Notes: generated by a model not told the origin, from the sequence alone. 64,000 nucleotides of DNA from Shimia sagamensis (GCF_900182745.1 NZ_FXTY01000001.1:899578-963577), one strand, 5' to 3'; positions 36,566 through 46,331 are shown, numbered from the stretch's first letter. A program made the numbers and translations.

Positions 36566-38479
36566 TCACTTCGGATGTAAGAATTGGTCAAGCTGCGCAG
36601 CGGTGAAAGGCTTGGGCAACACCGGCGCGCGCGCGGCGCCTTCGATATAGAGATCATGGCTCTGGGGCAAGCTGGTCATCAGATAGGTCGGCACTCGGTC
36701 GCGCCCCAATTCGCGGATCAGATCCACACCGGTGGCGTCGCCTTCCAGAGAAATATCGGACAACACCAAGGTAATATCCGGTAATTGGTCCAGAAGCACA
36801 CGCGCTTCATCGACGCTGGCGGCCTCTATGACGGTATGTTTCATGTCGGTCAGCATATCGCGGATCAAGCCCCGCAGGTCCGGGTTGTCCTCGACCAAAA
36901 GCGCCAGTCCCGGTGTCGAATCCTGCACCGCGCGGCGCAGCGGCAGGCGCAGCACAACCTGACCACCGGTTTCAGTGTTGGCAATCTTGATGTCCCCGCC
37001 CACCAGTTTCGTCATGTCATAGACCATCGCCAACCCAAGGCCGGAGCCATCCGCGCCTTTGGTGGTGAAAAACGGATCAAGCGCATGTTCCAGCGCGGCG
37101 TCTGAGAACCCCGGCCCGGTGTCGCGCACGGTGAATTGCACCCACGTGTTCTGCACCAGCTCCGCAATCAACAAGATGGTCCCCCCTTGACCGCAGGCAT
37201 GCGCTGCGTTCAACAGCAGGTTCACCAACGAGTCCTGCAACATCGCCGGATCAAGCAGTACTGCGCCTTCGGGGATGCTGTTCTCGATGATCAAAGACAC
37301 CTCGTCGCCCATGGTTGGTCGAGCCAAGGTTTCCAGTTCGGACAAAAAGACAATCATGTCGGTGGGCGCCAGTTTGGGCACACGTGGTCCGGTCACATTG
37401 GCGAGGTTGTCCAGCAATGTGCCGCCGCGCCGTGCTGCGCCAAGAGTGGCTTCGATCAACGAGCGTGCATCATCTGGCAGCTCCATTTTCTGCAACTTGC
37501 TTTGCGTGCCCAATATAATCGTCAGCAGATTGGAAAAATCATGTGCCAGTCCGCTGGTCATCTGTGCTGCAATCTCGCGCCGCCGGGTTTGTTGCAAGGC
37601 CACCCGTGCCTGGGTTTCTTCGGTGACGTCCATCGACAGCACATAAACCCCGCGGGCCGCGCCTTCGTTGTCATCTGGCGTAAAGGCAGCGCGAATACGC
37701 CGCGTGCTGGGATGTTCGTTGAATTCAAATACGGAGGGCTGGCCTCTGAACGCCTTGTCCATATGAGGCTTGATATGGACGTAGGCGCTGTCACCCAAGG
37801 CCTCGCTCGCGTGCATGCCAACGATGTCAGATGGCCGCCCGGGGATCACCGTGCTCAACCGGCGGTTGGAATATGTATACAGCCGGTCCGGCCCCACGTG
37901 GGCAATATGCGCAGGCATCATTTCTGCGGTGAGCCGCATCCGGGCCTCGCTATCTATCAGTTGACGCTTTACTTCCTCAAGGGTTTGGACTGTGGCTTCC
38001 AACTCTCGGTTGGTGGCAGACAGCTCCTCGGCATATTGCAACAATTGGTCAGAGAGCTCCTCTGACCGAGACCGCAACAACGCCTCTTGTCGCTTGGTGG
38101 AGGTGATGTCGGTGTAGACCGCCACCCAGCCCCCTTCGGGCAGGGGGGAGCCTTCGACAGAGACCCAGCGCCCATCTGCGCGTTGTCGTTCAAAGTAATG
38201 GGCTTCAAAATTCAATGCACGATCAACCCGTTCCTTGATGAAGGCTTCTTTGTCCTCATCGCGGATGTCGCCGTACTCGCCATTCTCGATCAGAAAGCGG
38301 ATGGTTTCTGGAAACGGCGCTCCCGGCTGCGACAACACGCGCGGAATTGAGAACATCTCGCGAAAGCGGGCATTGGCCACCACCAGTTTCAGATCGCTGT
38401 CATAAATCGACATCGCCTGCTTGATTAGGTTCAGACCAGCAACGGTCATGGCCTGTGTGGCTGCGGCTCGCTCCATCAT
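36566..38479 (-). CDS. Cytoplasmic hybrid histidine kinase with PAS domains
   Basis: 637 residues with no membrane segment. A PAS domain of the PAS-7 type is at about 20-130 (ANARFREMFSIP, ending VAVYTDITSTKRQE). A coiled coil spans about 130-178, followed by a second PAS at about 180-290. The H-box SGLAHDFSNLLTIILG has His313, and the HATPase domain shows DTGPGF and GSGLGLAMVYDMTKL. A C-terminal receiver domain has LVEDNPD and VLSDISLEG with the acceptor Asp. A soluble sensor suggests an intracellular signal, such as an acyl-CoA or redox state. It is divergent from the ligase-transporter operon across 195 bp. Confidence 0.92.
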   Translation of the reverse strand: MMERAAATQAMTVAGLNLIKQAMSIYDSDLKLVVANARFREMFSIPRVLSQPGAPFPETIRFLIENGEYGDIRDEDKEAFIKERVDRALNFEAHYFERQRADGRWVSVEGSPLPEGGWVAVYTDITSTKRQEALLRSRSEELSDQLLQYAEELSATNRELEATVQTLEEVKRQLIDSEARMRLTAEMMPAHIAHVGPDRLYTYSNRRLSTVIPGRPSDIVGMHASEALGDSAYVHIKPHMDKAFRGQPSVFEFNEHPSTRRIRAAFTPDDNEGAARGVYVLSMDVTEETQARVALQQTRRREIAAQMTSGLAHDFSNLLTIILGTQSKLQKMELPDDARSLIEATLGAARRGGTLLDNLANVTGPRVPKLAPTDMIVFLSELETLARPTMGDEVSLIIENSIPEGAVLLDPAMLQDSLVNLLLNAAHACGQGGTILLIAELVQNTWVQFTVRDTGPGFSDAALEHALDPFFTTKGADGSGLGLAMVYDMTKLVGGDIKIANTETGGQVVLRLPLRRAVQDSTPGLALLVEDNPDLRGLIRDMLTDMKHTVIEAASVDEARVLLDQLPDITLVLSDISLEGDATGVDLIRELGRDRVPTYLMTSLPQSHDLYIEGAARAPVLPKPFTAAQLDQFLHPK

Positions 38480-38544
38480 GGCTCTCCTTCTCCTCTACCG
38501 CTAACACCCAATTTGGGGGCGCGAAAAGGAAGAAATGCGACCTG

Positions 38545-38584
38545 TTACAATTCGTAAGGATTGGGAAAACTTTAAGAAAAAGTT
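38545..38584. promoter_or_regulatory. Two inverted repeats between the kinase and ligase operons
   Basis: TTAC (38545-38548), 5 nt, GTAA (38554-38557), and AACTTT (38568-38573), 5 nt, AAAGTT (38579-38584), in the AT-rich centre of the 195-bp divergent region. The second overlaps a TTGACC that could be a -35 for the rightward operon. They are candidate sites for the neighbouring response regulator. Confidence 0.35.
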
Positions 38585-38674
38585 GACCGACAGGGTGAAA
38601 CACGCACCACTAGAGGTGGAGAATCGCTTGCGCGATTTTGGCCCGTTCCGGCGGGCTTAAGGGAGGAATATAAT

Positions 38675-40831
38675 TTGGCACAGTCGTCACAGGCGACCGG
38701 GGGACTTGCGTCCATTCCGGCGCTGTTGCAGCGGAACGCCGCCCAGTTTGCAGACAAAGATGCATACCGGGAGAAAGAGTTCGGGATCTGGCAGACCTGG
38801 ACTTGGGCAATGACCGAGAAAGAGATCGAAGCGCTGGCGCTTGGTCTGATCAATCTGGGTGTAAAAGAAGGCGACTTTGTCGCCATTATCGGGCGCAACC
38901 GCCCGTCTTTCTATTGGTCGATGGTTGCCGCCCAATCCGTGGGTGCGGTGCCGGTGCCGGTCTATAACGACAGTGCCGCAGAAGAGATGGAATACATCCT
39001 GGGTCACTGCGGCGCGAAATACGCCGTTGTTGAAGACCAGGAGCAGGTCGACAAGATCATCGAGATCCAAGACAAGCTGCACACCTTTGAGCATATGGTT
39101 TACATCGACCCACGCGGGTTGCGGAAGTATGACCATCGCCAGCTTCATGAGTTCAGTCACATTCAAGCGCAGGGCCGCGCGGCCCACGACGAGCTGATCG
39201 GCGAACTGAAATCGCGCCGCGAGAAGCTCGATTACGACAGCACCTGCGTCATGCTCTACACCTCCGGCACCACCGGCAAACCCAAAGGTGTGGTGCTCTC
39301 CAACCGCAACGTGATCGAAAGCGCCAAGAACTCGTCCGAGTTTGACAACCTGACAGGGGACGAGGAAATTCTGTCCTACCTGCCGATGGCTTGGGTTGGC
39401 GACTTTATCTTCTCAGTGGGACAAGCCTACTGGTGCGGGTTCTGTGTGAACTGCCCGGAATCGGCAGAAACCATGATGACCGACCTGCGCGAAATTGGAC
39501 CCACTTATTACTTCGCGCCACCGCGGATTTTTGAAACTTCGCTGACCAGCGTGATGATCCGCATGGAAGACAGTGGTGATCTGAAGTACGCGCTGTTCCA
39601 TCACTTCATGGACTTCGCCAAAACCACCGGCGAGAAATACGGCATGCCCAAGCGCAGCCTGGCCAAGCCCGATATGAAGCGTCGTGTGAAAAATGCCTTC
39701 CGTTATGCGATGGGCATTGGTTTTGCGATGGAAACTTTGGTGGAAAACGGCATCCGCATGGCCTTCACCAAGCTGCGCCATGGCAGCAAGGCACGCGAGC
39801 ATTTCAAAGCCAAAGATCCAATCCTGTTGAACCTGTATCGCGGCAATCTGCGGGACTACTTCAAGTATCGCATGGGCAACGTGCTGGTGTACGGCCCGCT
39901 GAAAGATACGCTTGGTTTTGGCCGCGTGCGTGTGGGCTACACTGCCGGTGAAGCGATTGGTCCGGAGATCTTCGAATTCTACCGCTCCTTGGGTATCAAC
40001 CTGAAGCAGCTCTACGGTCAGACCGAAGCCACAGTCTTCATCACCGCTCAGCCGGATGGCGAAGTGCGCGCGGACACCGTGGGTGTGCCAAGCCCTGACG
40101 TGGAAATCAAAATTGCCGACAACGGCGAGATCTTCTACCGCAGCCCCGGCACCTTTGTGGAGTACTACAACAACCCGGAAAGCACGGCGTCCACCAAAGA
40201 CGCGGAAGGCTGGGTTGCGACAGGCGACGCGGGCTTCTTTGAAGAAGACAGCGGCCACCTGCGCATCATCGATCGGGCCAAAGACGTTGGCAAAATGGCC
40301 GATGGCTCCATGTTTGCGCCAAAGTATGTTGAGAACAAACTGAAGTTCTACCCCGACATTCTTGAGGCTGTGCTGTTTGGCAACGGCAAAGATCGCTGTG
40401 TGGCTTTCATCAACATCGATCTGACAGCGGTTGGCAACTGGGCGGAGCGCAACAACATCGCTTATGCCTCTTATCAGGAACTGGCCGGTCACCCGAAAGT
40501 GCTCGACAGCATTCAAGGACACGTTGAGGCGGTCAACCGTTCCGTCGCAGACGACCCAATGTTGGCGGGCTGTCAGATTCACCGTTTCCTGGTTCTGCAC
40601 AAAGAACTGGATGCGGATGATGGCGAAATGACCCGGACCCGCAAGGTGCGCCGCGTGATCGTGGCCGACAAGTTCAAAGATCTTGTGGATGGTCTCTATG
40701 ACGGTTCCTCCAGTGTCTCCACCAACACCGAAGTGACCTACGAAGACGGCCGCAAAGGTTCGATCAGTGCAACGCTTGAGCTGCGCGACGCCAAAGTTGC
40801 GCCCATGGCCAGCAAGATAGCAGCGGAATGA
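38675..40831 (+). CDS. Long-chain-type acyl-CoA ligase (AMP-forming), module 2
   Basis: 718 residues, about 90 longer than the module 1 ligase. P-loop CVMLYTSGTTGKPKGVVLSN, A5 region LKQLYGQTEATVFITAQPDG, A7 WVATGDAGFFEEDSGHLRII and the hinge region DRAKDVGKMADGSMFAPKYV. The usual catalytic Lys end is followed by an extra C-terminal tail of about 40 residues (YEDGRKGSISATLELRDAKV). The start is TTG 38675, fixed by GGGAGGA at 38661-38667. Its stop overlaps the ATPase gene by four bases, which couples ligase and transporter. Substrate unknown. Confidence 0.92.
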   Translation: MAQSSQATGGLASIPALLQRNAAQFADKDAYREKEFGIWQTWTWAMTEKEIEALALGLINLGVKEGDFVAIIGRNRPSFYWSMVAAQSVGAVPVPVYNDSAAEEMEYILGHCGAKYAVVEDQEQVDKIIEIQDKLHTFEHMVYIDPRGLRKYDHRQLHEFSHIQAQGRAAHDELIGELKSRREKLDYDSTCVMLYTSGTTGKPKGVVLSNRNVIESAKNSSEFDNLTGDEEILSYLPMAWVGDFIFSVGQAYWCGFCVNCPESAETMMTDLREIGPTYYFAPPRIFETSLTSVMIRMEDSGDLKYALFHHFMDFAKTTGEKYGMPKRSLAKPDMKRRVKNAFRYAMGIGFAMETLVENGIRMAFTKLRHGSKAREHFKAKDPILLNLYRGNLRDYFKYRMGNVLVYGPLKDTLGFGRVRVGYTAGEAIGPEIFEFYRSLGINLKQLYGQTEATVFITAQPDGEVRADTVGVPSPDVEIKIADNGEIFYRSPGTFVEYYNNPESTASTKDAEGWVATGDAGFFEEDSGHLRIIDRAKDVGKMADGSMFAPKYVENKLKFYPDILEAVLFGNGKDRCVAFINIDLTAVGNWAERNNIAYASYQELAGHPKVLDSIQGHVEAVNRSVADDPMLAGCQIHRFLVLHKELDADDGEMTRTRKVRRVIVADKFKDLVDGLYDGSSSVSTNTEVTYEDGRKGSISATLELRDAKVAPMASKIAAE

Positions 40832-41649
40832 ATGACATGAGCAACGATAGCTACGTCACGGACGACGGCCGCACCATTGGCCCAACCGTGATGGAAATGA
40901 AAAACATCACGCTGCGTTTTGGGGGCGTGAAGGCGATCACCGACATCAGTTTTGACATCCGAGAAGGCGAGATCCGTGCGATCATCGGCCCCAACGGCGC
41001 GGGCAAATCCTCGATGTTGAACGTGATCTCCGGTTTCTACGTGCCGCAGGAAGGTGAGGTTTGGTACAAAGGTGCTAAACGTCCGCCAATGAAACCGTAT
41101 CAGGTGGCGGGGCAGGGCATCGCCCGGACCTTCCAGAACATCGCCCTGTTTGAAGGCATGACTGTTCTGGACAACGTCATGACCGGCCGCCTGCGCCAGA
41201 TGAAAGCCAACATCTTTGAGCAGGCCATCTGGAAAGGCAAAGCGGAACGCGAAGAGGTTGAAAACCGCGAGAAAGTTGAGAGAATCATCGACTTCCTCGA
41301 AATTCAGGCGATCCGCAAAACCCCGGTTGGCCGTCTGCCCTACGGTTTGAAAAAACGTGTGGAGCTGGCGCGTGCCCTGGCCGCAGAACCTTCCATCCTG
41401 CTGCTGGATGAACCGATGGCCGGTATGAACGTTGAGGAAAAAGAGGACATGTCCCGCTTTATTCTCGACATGAACGACGAGTTTGGCACCACCATCGCCC
41501 TGATCGAGCACGACATGGGCGTGGTCATGGACCTCTCTGACCGGGTTGTCGTGATGGATTACGGCAAAAAGATCGGCGACGGCACCCCAGACGAAGTGCG
41601 CAACAACCAAGACGTCATCGACGCCTATCTGGGGGTGGCACATGACTAA
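40828..41649 (+). CDS. HAAT-type ABC transporter ATPase (LivG-like), module 2
   Basis: 273 residues. Walker A GPNGAGKSSMLNVISGFYVP, ARTFQNIALFEGMTVLDNVM, signature-like LPYGLKKRVELARALAAEPS and Walker B ILLLDEPMAGMNVEEKED. An N-terminal extension of about 20 residues precedes the ABC domain. The ATG overlaps the ligase stop (ATGA); an in-frame ATG three codons later is possible. It is 41 bp before the LivH-like gene, which has its own GGAGG. Confidence 0.93.
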   Translation: MNDMSNDSYVTDDGRTIGPTVMEMKNITLRFGGVKAITDISFDIREGEIRAIIGPNGAGKSSMLNVISGFYVPQEGEVWYKGAKRPPMKPYQVAGQGIARTFQNIALFEGMTVLDNVMTGRLRQMKANIFEQAIWKGKAEREEVENREKVERIIDFLEIQAIRKTPVGRLPYGLKKRVELARALAAEPSILLLDEPMAGMNVEEKEDMSRFILDMNDEFGTTIALIEHDMGVVMDLSDRVVVMDYGKKIGDGTPDEVRNNQDVIDAYLGVAHD

Positions 41650-41690
41650 GCCCCTCCTTGATCTGAATGCTAAAATCGGAGGCGTGAGCG

Positions 41691-42719
41691 ATGCCTGAAC
41701 AACTCGTATTTGCTATGGAGGTCTTTGCCAACGGCCTCATGTCCGGGGTGCTCTATGCGCTTGTGGCACTCGGCTTCGTGCTGATCTACAAAGCCTCCGG
41801 CATCTTTAACTTCGCCCAGGGTGTGATGGCGCTGTTTGCCGCGATGACCCTTGTGGGCATCCAGAACGGTCAGGTACCGTTTGCCCACCTCATCAATGCA
41901 ATCTTTGGCACCCATGTACACACATTTGGGTGGAACATTTCGTCGGCCTTCGCGCTGATCCTCACCGTGGGTGTGATGATCCTGCTGGCCTGGGCGGTGC
42001 AACGTTTTGTCTTCCGTCATCTGGTCGGCCAAGAACCGATCATTCTCTTCATGGCCACCATTGGTCTGGCGTATTTCCTCGAAGGTTTTGCTGACCTGAT
42101 GTGGAACTCGGAGATCAAAACGCTGACCTTCTGTCTGCCCGGTGAGTTGTGCTTGCCACAAGGTATGAACCTGGCGATTGACGATGCCGCCTATAACGCT
42201 TGGGGCGTGGGTTTCTTCATCGACAACCTCGACATCACCGCCACACTGGTCGCCATCGTACTGGTGATCGCGCTGGTCGCATTTAGCCAATACACCAAAC
42301 AAGGCCGTGCGATGCGGGCTGTTGCCGATGACCACCAGGCGGCGCTGTCCGTGGGCATCTCCCTGAACTTCATCTGGGTTCTGGTCTGGTCCCTCGCAGG
42401 GTTTGTGGCGCTGGTTGCAGGCATCATGTGGGGCGCCAAGTCGGGCGTGCAATTCTCGCTGTCCCTGATCGCGCTGAAGGCGCTGCCGGTTCTGATGCTG
42501 GGTGGATTTACTTCGATCCCAGGCGCCATTGTGGGTGGTCTGATCATCGGCGTCGGTGAGAAGATGTTCGAATATTGCTTTGGCATCGGTCAGTGTTTTG
42601 GCGGCGTGATCAACCTTGGTGGCGCAACTGAGAACTGGTTTGCCTATGTGCTCGCCCTCGTGTTCCTCGTCTTCCGGCCCCAAGGCCTGTTTGGCGAAAA
42701 GATCATCGAGAGGGTCTGA
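41691..42719 (+). CDS. HAAT-type ABC transporter permease (LivH-like), module 2
   Basis: 342 residues, longer than the 291 of module 1. It has the LivH hallmark ANGLMSGVLYALVALGFVLI and IALKALPVLMLGGFTSIPGA. Extra sequence lies in the loop around residues 58-80 (FAHLINAIFGTHVHTFG) and around 145-165, which contains two Cys (FCLPGELCLPQG) on what should be an exposed loop. A possible disulfide there would be periplasmic; this is inference. GGAGG precedes the ATG. The next gene starts 3 bp after its stop. Confidence 0.92.
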   Translation: MPEQLVFAMEVFANGLMSGVLYALVALGFVLIYKASGIFNFAQGVMALFAAMTLVGIQNGQVPFAHLINAIFGTHVHTFGWNISSAFALILTVGVMILLAWAVQRFVFRHLVGQEPIILFMATIGLAYFLEGFADLMWNSEIKTLTFCLPGELCLPQGMNLAIDDAAYNAWGVGFFIDNLDITATLVAIVLVIALVAFSQYTKQGRAMRAVADDHQAALSVGISLNFIWVLVWSLAGFVALVAGIMWGAKSGVQFSLSLIALKALPVLMLGGFTSIPGAIVGGLIIGVGEKMFEYCFGIGQCFGGVINLGGATENWFAYVLALVFLVFRPQGLFGEKIIERV

Positions 42720-42722
42720 CAC

Positions 42723-42980
42723 ATGTCCAAGTCGCTTGCTGTCATGAACGTTATTGCTTGGTCCGGTTTCTGGGTCTTTGGGTACCTTGCCTTCACTGGC
42801 GACGTGTCCCGACCCGAAGAAATGACCACAGCCGCCCTTGTGGCAGCGTTTGGCGGACTGCTTGGCATCTGGACGTTCTTCCGGCTGGTCCGCGACGCGG
42901 AAACCTCCGGCTATGCAAAATCTCGGAACCGGGCAGACCGGTCCCACCTTGAAAAAGAATACAACGAGGAGACCGCCTGA
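42723..42980 (+). CDS. Small two-helix membrane protein between permease genes
   Basis: 85 residues. Two hydrophobic segments at about 7-26 (VMNVIAWSGFWVFGYLAF) and 37-56 (TAALVAAFGGLLGIWTFFRL) are joined by an acidic loop (DVSRPEEM). A charged tail follows (DAETSGYAKSRNRADRSHLE). It lies 3 bp after the LivH-like gene and shares one base with the LivM-like gene, so it is embedded in the transporter operon. Canonical Liv systems lack such a protein. It may be an accessory subunit of this transporter. No family recognised. Confidence 0.8.
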   Translation: MSKSLAVMNVIAWSGFWVFGYLAFTGDVSRPEEMTTAALVAAFGGLLGIWTFFRLVRDAETSGYAKSRNRADRSHLEKEYNEETA

Positions 42981-44056
42981 TGTTCTATCGTGAAGCTGGC
43001 GATTTCAAAAAGACCTACTCGGCGGACAATCAAACGTTCCCGATCAAGATCGACCGCGTGGGGTACTACCTTGCTCTGATCGTAGCCTTTCTGGTGATCC
43101 CGTTTGTGATCAACGATTACTGGGCCAACGCCATTCTGTTGCCGTTCCTGATTTACTCGATTGCGGCCATCGGCCTGAACATTCTTGTGGGCTATTGCGG
43201 ACAGGTGTCCTTGGGTACCGGCGGTTTCATGGCAGTGGGGGCCTATGCGTGTTACAAGCTGATGACATCGTTCCCGGATGTGAACATCTTTTTCCACGTG
43301 CTGCTGTCTGGTGGTATCACCGGCATGGTCTGCGTGATCTTTGGCTTGCCGTCTTTGCGCATCAAAGGCTTCTACCTCGCGGTAGCAACGCTTGCCGCGC
43401 AGTTCTTCCTGGTGTGGCTCTTCAACCGGGTGCCGTGGTTCTACAACAACTCCGCATCAGGTCAGATCAACGCACCTGAGCGCATGGTCTTTGGCGTGCC
43501 GGTCACCGGACCAAACACCGAAGCTTGGGCAACATACTTGTTCTGCCTCGTGTTCCTTGTGCTCAGCGCCCTCATCGCCCGCAACCTGACACGTGGCATG
43601 GCAGGACGGAAATGGATGGCCATTCGGGATATGGACATCGCCGCCGAAATCATTGGTGTGAACCCGCTGAAAGCCAAGATCTCAGCCTTTGCGGTCTCAG
43701 GCTTCTTTGTTGGCATCTCCGGCGCGCTGTTCTTTGCGCTTTACCTTGGCGCGGTGGAAGTTGGCGAGGCCTTTGGCATCACCAAATCATTCCTCGTGCT
43801 CTTCATGATCATCATTGGCGGTCTGGGCTCCATCTTTGGCTCCTTTGCGGGCGCAGCCTTCCTGGTGCTGTTGCCGGTGGTGCTGAAAGTGGTTGGCGTG
43901 GACATGCTGGGCTGGCCCACTGACATCGTGGCGCATTTGCAGCTTGTGATTGTTGGTGGCCTGATCATCATGTTCCTGATCCTGGAACCACATGGCCTTG
44001 CCCAACTCTGGCGCGTGGCCAAACAGAAACTGCGGTTGTGGCCCTTCCCGCATTAA
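42980..44056 (+). CDS. HAAT-type ABC transporter permease (LivM-like), module 2
   Basis: 358 residues with about ten membrane segments. GLNILVGYCGQVSLGTGGFM, LRIKGFYLAVATLAAQFFLV, RKWMAIRDMDIAAEIIGVNP and FMIIIGGLGSIFGSFAGAAF are the LivM landmarks. The ATG uses the last base of the upstream small gene's stop. It is followed 80 bp later by the binding-protein gene. Confidence 0.93.
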   Translation: MFYREAGDFKKTYSADNQTFPIKIDRVGYYLALIVAFLVIPFVINDYWANAILLPFLIYSIAAIGLNILVGYCGQVSLGTGGFMAVGAYACYKLMTSFPDVNIFFHVLLSGGITGMVCVIFGLPSLRIKGFYLAVATLAAQFFLVWLFNRVPWFYNNSASGQINAPERMVFGVPVTGPNTEAWATYLFCLVFLVLSALIARNLTRGMAGRKWMAIRDMDIAAEIIGVNPLKAKISAFAVSGFFVGISGALFFALYLGAVEVGEAFGITKSFLVLFMIIIGGLGSIFGSFAGAAFLVLLPVVLKVVGVDMLGWPTDIVAHLQLVIVGGLIIMFLILEPHGLAQLWRVAKQKLRLWPFPH

Positions 44057-44135
44057 GGCGGGGCCAGAGCCAACCATTCCGGGGCGGGGAGGCCTCGGCA
44101 ATCAACATCGGAATAACCATGGGAGGAAAACCCCG

Positions 44136-45419
44136 ATGAAAACTAAATTTGCAACGATGGCCGTAGCGGCCGTAATGGCAGCAGCTCCAGCAATGGCGGA
44201 CCTTGTGTTCCCGTCGCTGAGCTACCGTACCGGCCCATACGCAGCAGGCGGCATTCCGTTTGCAGACGGCTATGCCGACTATTTCACCCTTCTGAACGAG
44301 CGTGATGGCGGCATCGGTGGTGTTCCAACCCGTCTTCTGGAATGTGAAACCGGCTACAACACCGAAAAAGGTGTGGAATGCTACGAATCCACCAAAGGCG
44401 AAGGCGCTCTGGTGTATCAACCACTGTCCACCGGCATCACCTATCAGCTGATCCCAAAAACCACAGCTGACAACATTCCGATGCACACAATGGGCTACGG
44501 TCGGACCTCTGCTGCCAACGGCAAAGTGTTCAGCCACACCTTCAACTACCCAGGCAGCTACTGGAATGGTGCATCCGGTGCGGTGAACTATCTGCTGGCC
44601 GAGAACGGCGGCGACTTGAAAGGCCACAAAATTGCGCTGATCTATCACAACTCCGCCTACGGCAAAGAGCCGATCCGCACGCTCGAAGAGCTGCAGAAGA
44701 AGCACGGTTTTGAACTGAGCCTGATGCCTGTTGACCACCCTGGTCAGGAGCAGAAGTCCCAGTGGCTGCAGATCCGTCGTGAGAAGCCTGACACCGTTCT
44801 GATGTGGGGCTGGGGCGTGATGAACCAGGTTGCCATTCAGGAAGCTGCCAACATCCGCTTCCCAATGGAAAACTTCATCGGCATCTGGTGGTCCGGTGCG
44901 GAACATGACGTTCTGTCCGCAGGCGCCAAAGCCAACGGTTATAAGGCGCTGACCTTCCACAATGTGGGTCGTGACTTCCCTGTCTTTGACGACATCCAGA
45001 AACATGTTGTGGATACTGGCAAAGCAGCGGGCGCAGGCGATCAGATCGGCAACGTTCTCTACAACCGTGGCATGTACGCAGCGATGCTCGCAGCTGAAGC
45101 GGCCAAAACCGCTCAGGAAATCCACGGCACCGCAGACATCAACGCCGGTCAGATGCGTGACGGTATGGAAGCTCTGTCCATCACCGAAGAGAAGATGGCC
45201 GCACTGGGTATGCCAAACTTTGGTCCGTCCTTTGACGTGTCCTGCGAAAACCACGGTGGCCCAGGCCTCGTTGGTGTGACCCAGTGGGATGCGGACAGCC
45301 AGACCTGGTCCCTGATCTCTGAGTTTGCAGAAACCGACCAGGAAGTGATCGGCGCGCTGATCGCAGAAGATTCCAACGCGTACGCTTCTGAAAACAACAT
45401 CGAGATGGGCTGTAAGTAA
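44136..45419 (+). CDS. HAAT-type ABC transporter substrate-binding protein, module 2
   Basis: 427 residues with a clean signal peptide (about 1-21, AAPAMAD). Type-I periplasmic binding fold: SLSYRTGPYAAGGIPFADGY, then LLNERDGGIGGVPTRLLECE. Four Cys are scattered (two around residues 70-83 and two near the C-terminus). It diverges markedly from the module 1 binding protein (longer, different N-terminal loop YRTGPYAAGGIPFA), so a different ligand is likely. ATG 44136 follows GGGAGGAAAA; the open frame upstream of it is not coding-like. Confidence 0.92.
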   Translation: MKTKFATMAVAAVMAAAPAMADLVFPSLSYRTGPYAAGGIPFADGYADYFTLLNERDGGIGGVPTRLLECETGYNTEKGVECYESTKGEGALVYQPLSTGITYQLIPKTTADNIPMHTMGYGRTSAANGKVFSHTFNYPGSYWNGASGAVNYLLAENGGDLKGHKIALIYHNSAYGKEPIRTLEELQKKHGFELSLMPVDHPGQEQKSQWLQIRREKPDTVLMWGWGVMNQVAIQEAANIRFPMENFIGIWWSGAEHDVLSAGAKANGYKALTFHNVGRDFPVFDDIQKHVVDTGKAAGAGDQIGNVLYNRGMYAAMLAAEAAKTAQEIHGTADINAGQMRDGMEALSITEEKMAALGMPNFGPSFDVSCENHGGPGLVGVTQWDADSQTWSLISEFAETDQEVIGALIAEDSNAYASENNIEMGCK

Positions 45420-45440
45420 GCCTGTTTGAAACCTTTGTCT

Positions 45441-45459
45441 CGGCCGGGCACACCGGCCG
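45441..45459 (+). other. Intercistronic stem-loop after the binding-protein gene
   Basis: Arms CGGCCGG (45441-45447) and CCGGCCG (45453-45459), 5-nt loop, no T-run. Position after the binding-protein gene suits a 3' stability element or partial attenuator that raises binding-protein yield over the ATPase downstream, as in other ABC operons. Confidence 0.5.
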
Positions 45460-45494
45460 GGACACCCTAGAACGCGAGATGAAAGACAACGCAC

Positions 45495-46313
45495 ATGCTT
45501 GACGCTGGTCGCACCCAAGAGACCCTTTTGGAGGTCAACAACATCGAGGTGATCTACAACCACGTGATCCTCGTGCTCAAAGGCGTGAGCCTTGCGGTTC
45601 CCAAAGGCGGCATCACCGCACTGCTGGGCGGCAACGGCGCAGGCAAAACCACAACGCTCAAGGCCATCTCCAACCTGCTGCATTCTGAGCGCGGCGAGGT
45701 GACCAAAGGCTCGATCCACTATCGTGGTGAACCCATTGCTGATCAGGACCCAGCGTCTCTGGTGAAAAAAGGCGTGATCCAAGTGATGGAAGGCCGTCAC
45801 TGTTTTGAACACCTGACTGTTGAGGAAAACCTGCTGACCGGGGCATACACCCGCAGCGGTGGCGACGTCGCTGCTGACCTCGAAATGGTCTATAACTACT
45901 TCCCGCGTCTCAAAGAGCGCCGCAAATCACAGGCCGGCTATACCTCCGGTGGTGAGCAACAGATGGTCGCGATTGGCCGTGCGCTGATGAGTAAGCCGGA
46001 ATGCATCCTGCTGGATGAGCCCTCCATGGGTTTGGCGCCACAGCTGGTCGAAGAGATTTTTAACATCGTGAAAGATCTCAATGAGAAAGAGGGCAACACC
46101 TTCCTTCTGGCGGAACAGAACACCAACGTGGCGCTGCGGTTTGCGCATTACGGCTATATTCTGGAAAGCGGACGTGTGGTGATGGATGGCCCTGCCGCTG
46201 AGCTGCGCGAAAACCCGGATGTGAAAGAATTCTACCTCGGCATGAGTGACGACGGCCGGAAATCTTTCCGTGATGTACGCTCTTATCGCCGTCGCAAGCG
46301 TTGGCTGAGCTAA
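45495..46313 (+). CDS. HAAT-type ABC transporter ATPase (LivF-like), module 2
   Basis: 272 residues. Walker A GGNGAGKTTTLKAISNLLHS, IQVMEGRHCFEHLTVEENLL, signature YTSGGEQQMVAIGRALMSKP (SGGEQ) and Walker B CILLDEPSMGLAPQLVEEIF. The C-terminal tail DVRSYRRRKRWLS is basic, as in the module 1 LivF. It completes the transporter with the LivG-like subunit encoded 4 kb upstream. Confidence 0.93.
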   Translation: MLDAGRTQETLLEVNNIEVIYNHVILVLKGVSLAVPKGGITALLGGNGAGKTTTLKAISNLLHSERGEVTKGSIHYRGEPIADQDPASLVKKGVIQVMEGRHCFEHLTVEENLLTGAYTRSGGDVAADLEMVYNYFPRLKERRKSQAGYTSGGEQQMVAIGRALMSKPECILLDEPSMGLAPQLVEEIFNIVKDLNEKEGNTFLLAEQNTNVALRFAHYGYILESGRVVMDGPAAELRENPDVKEFYLGMSDDGRKSFRDVRSYRRRKRWLS

Positions 46314-46331
46314 GGCGCAAAGCCTAACGCC

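Noticed and set aside
39413..40600. 395-codon leftward frame opposite the module 2 ligase
   Set aside because: Antisense shadow with His/Val/Phe-rich composition, produced by codon bias of the ligase gene.
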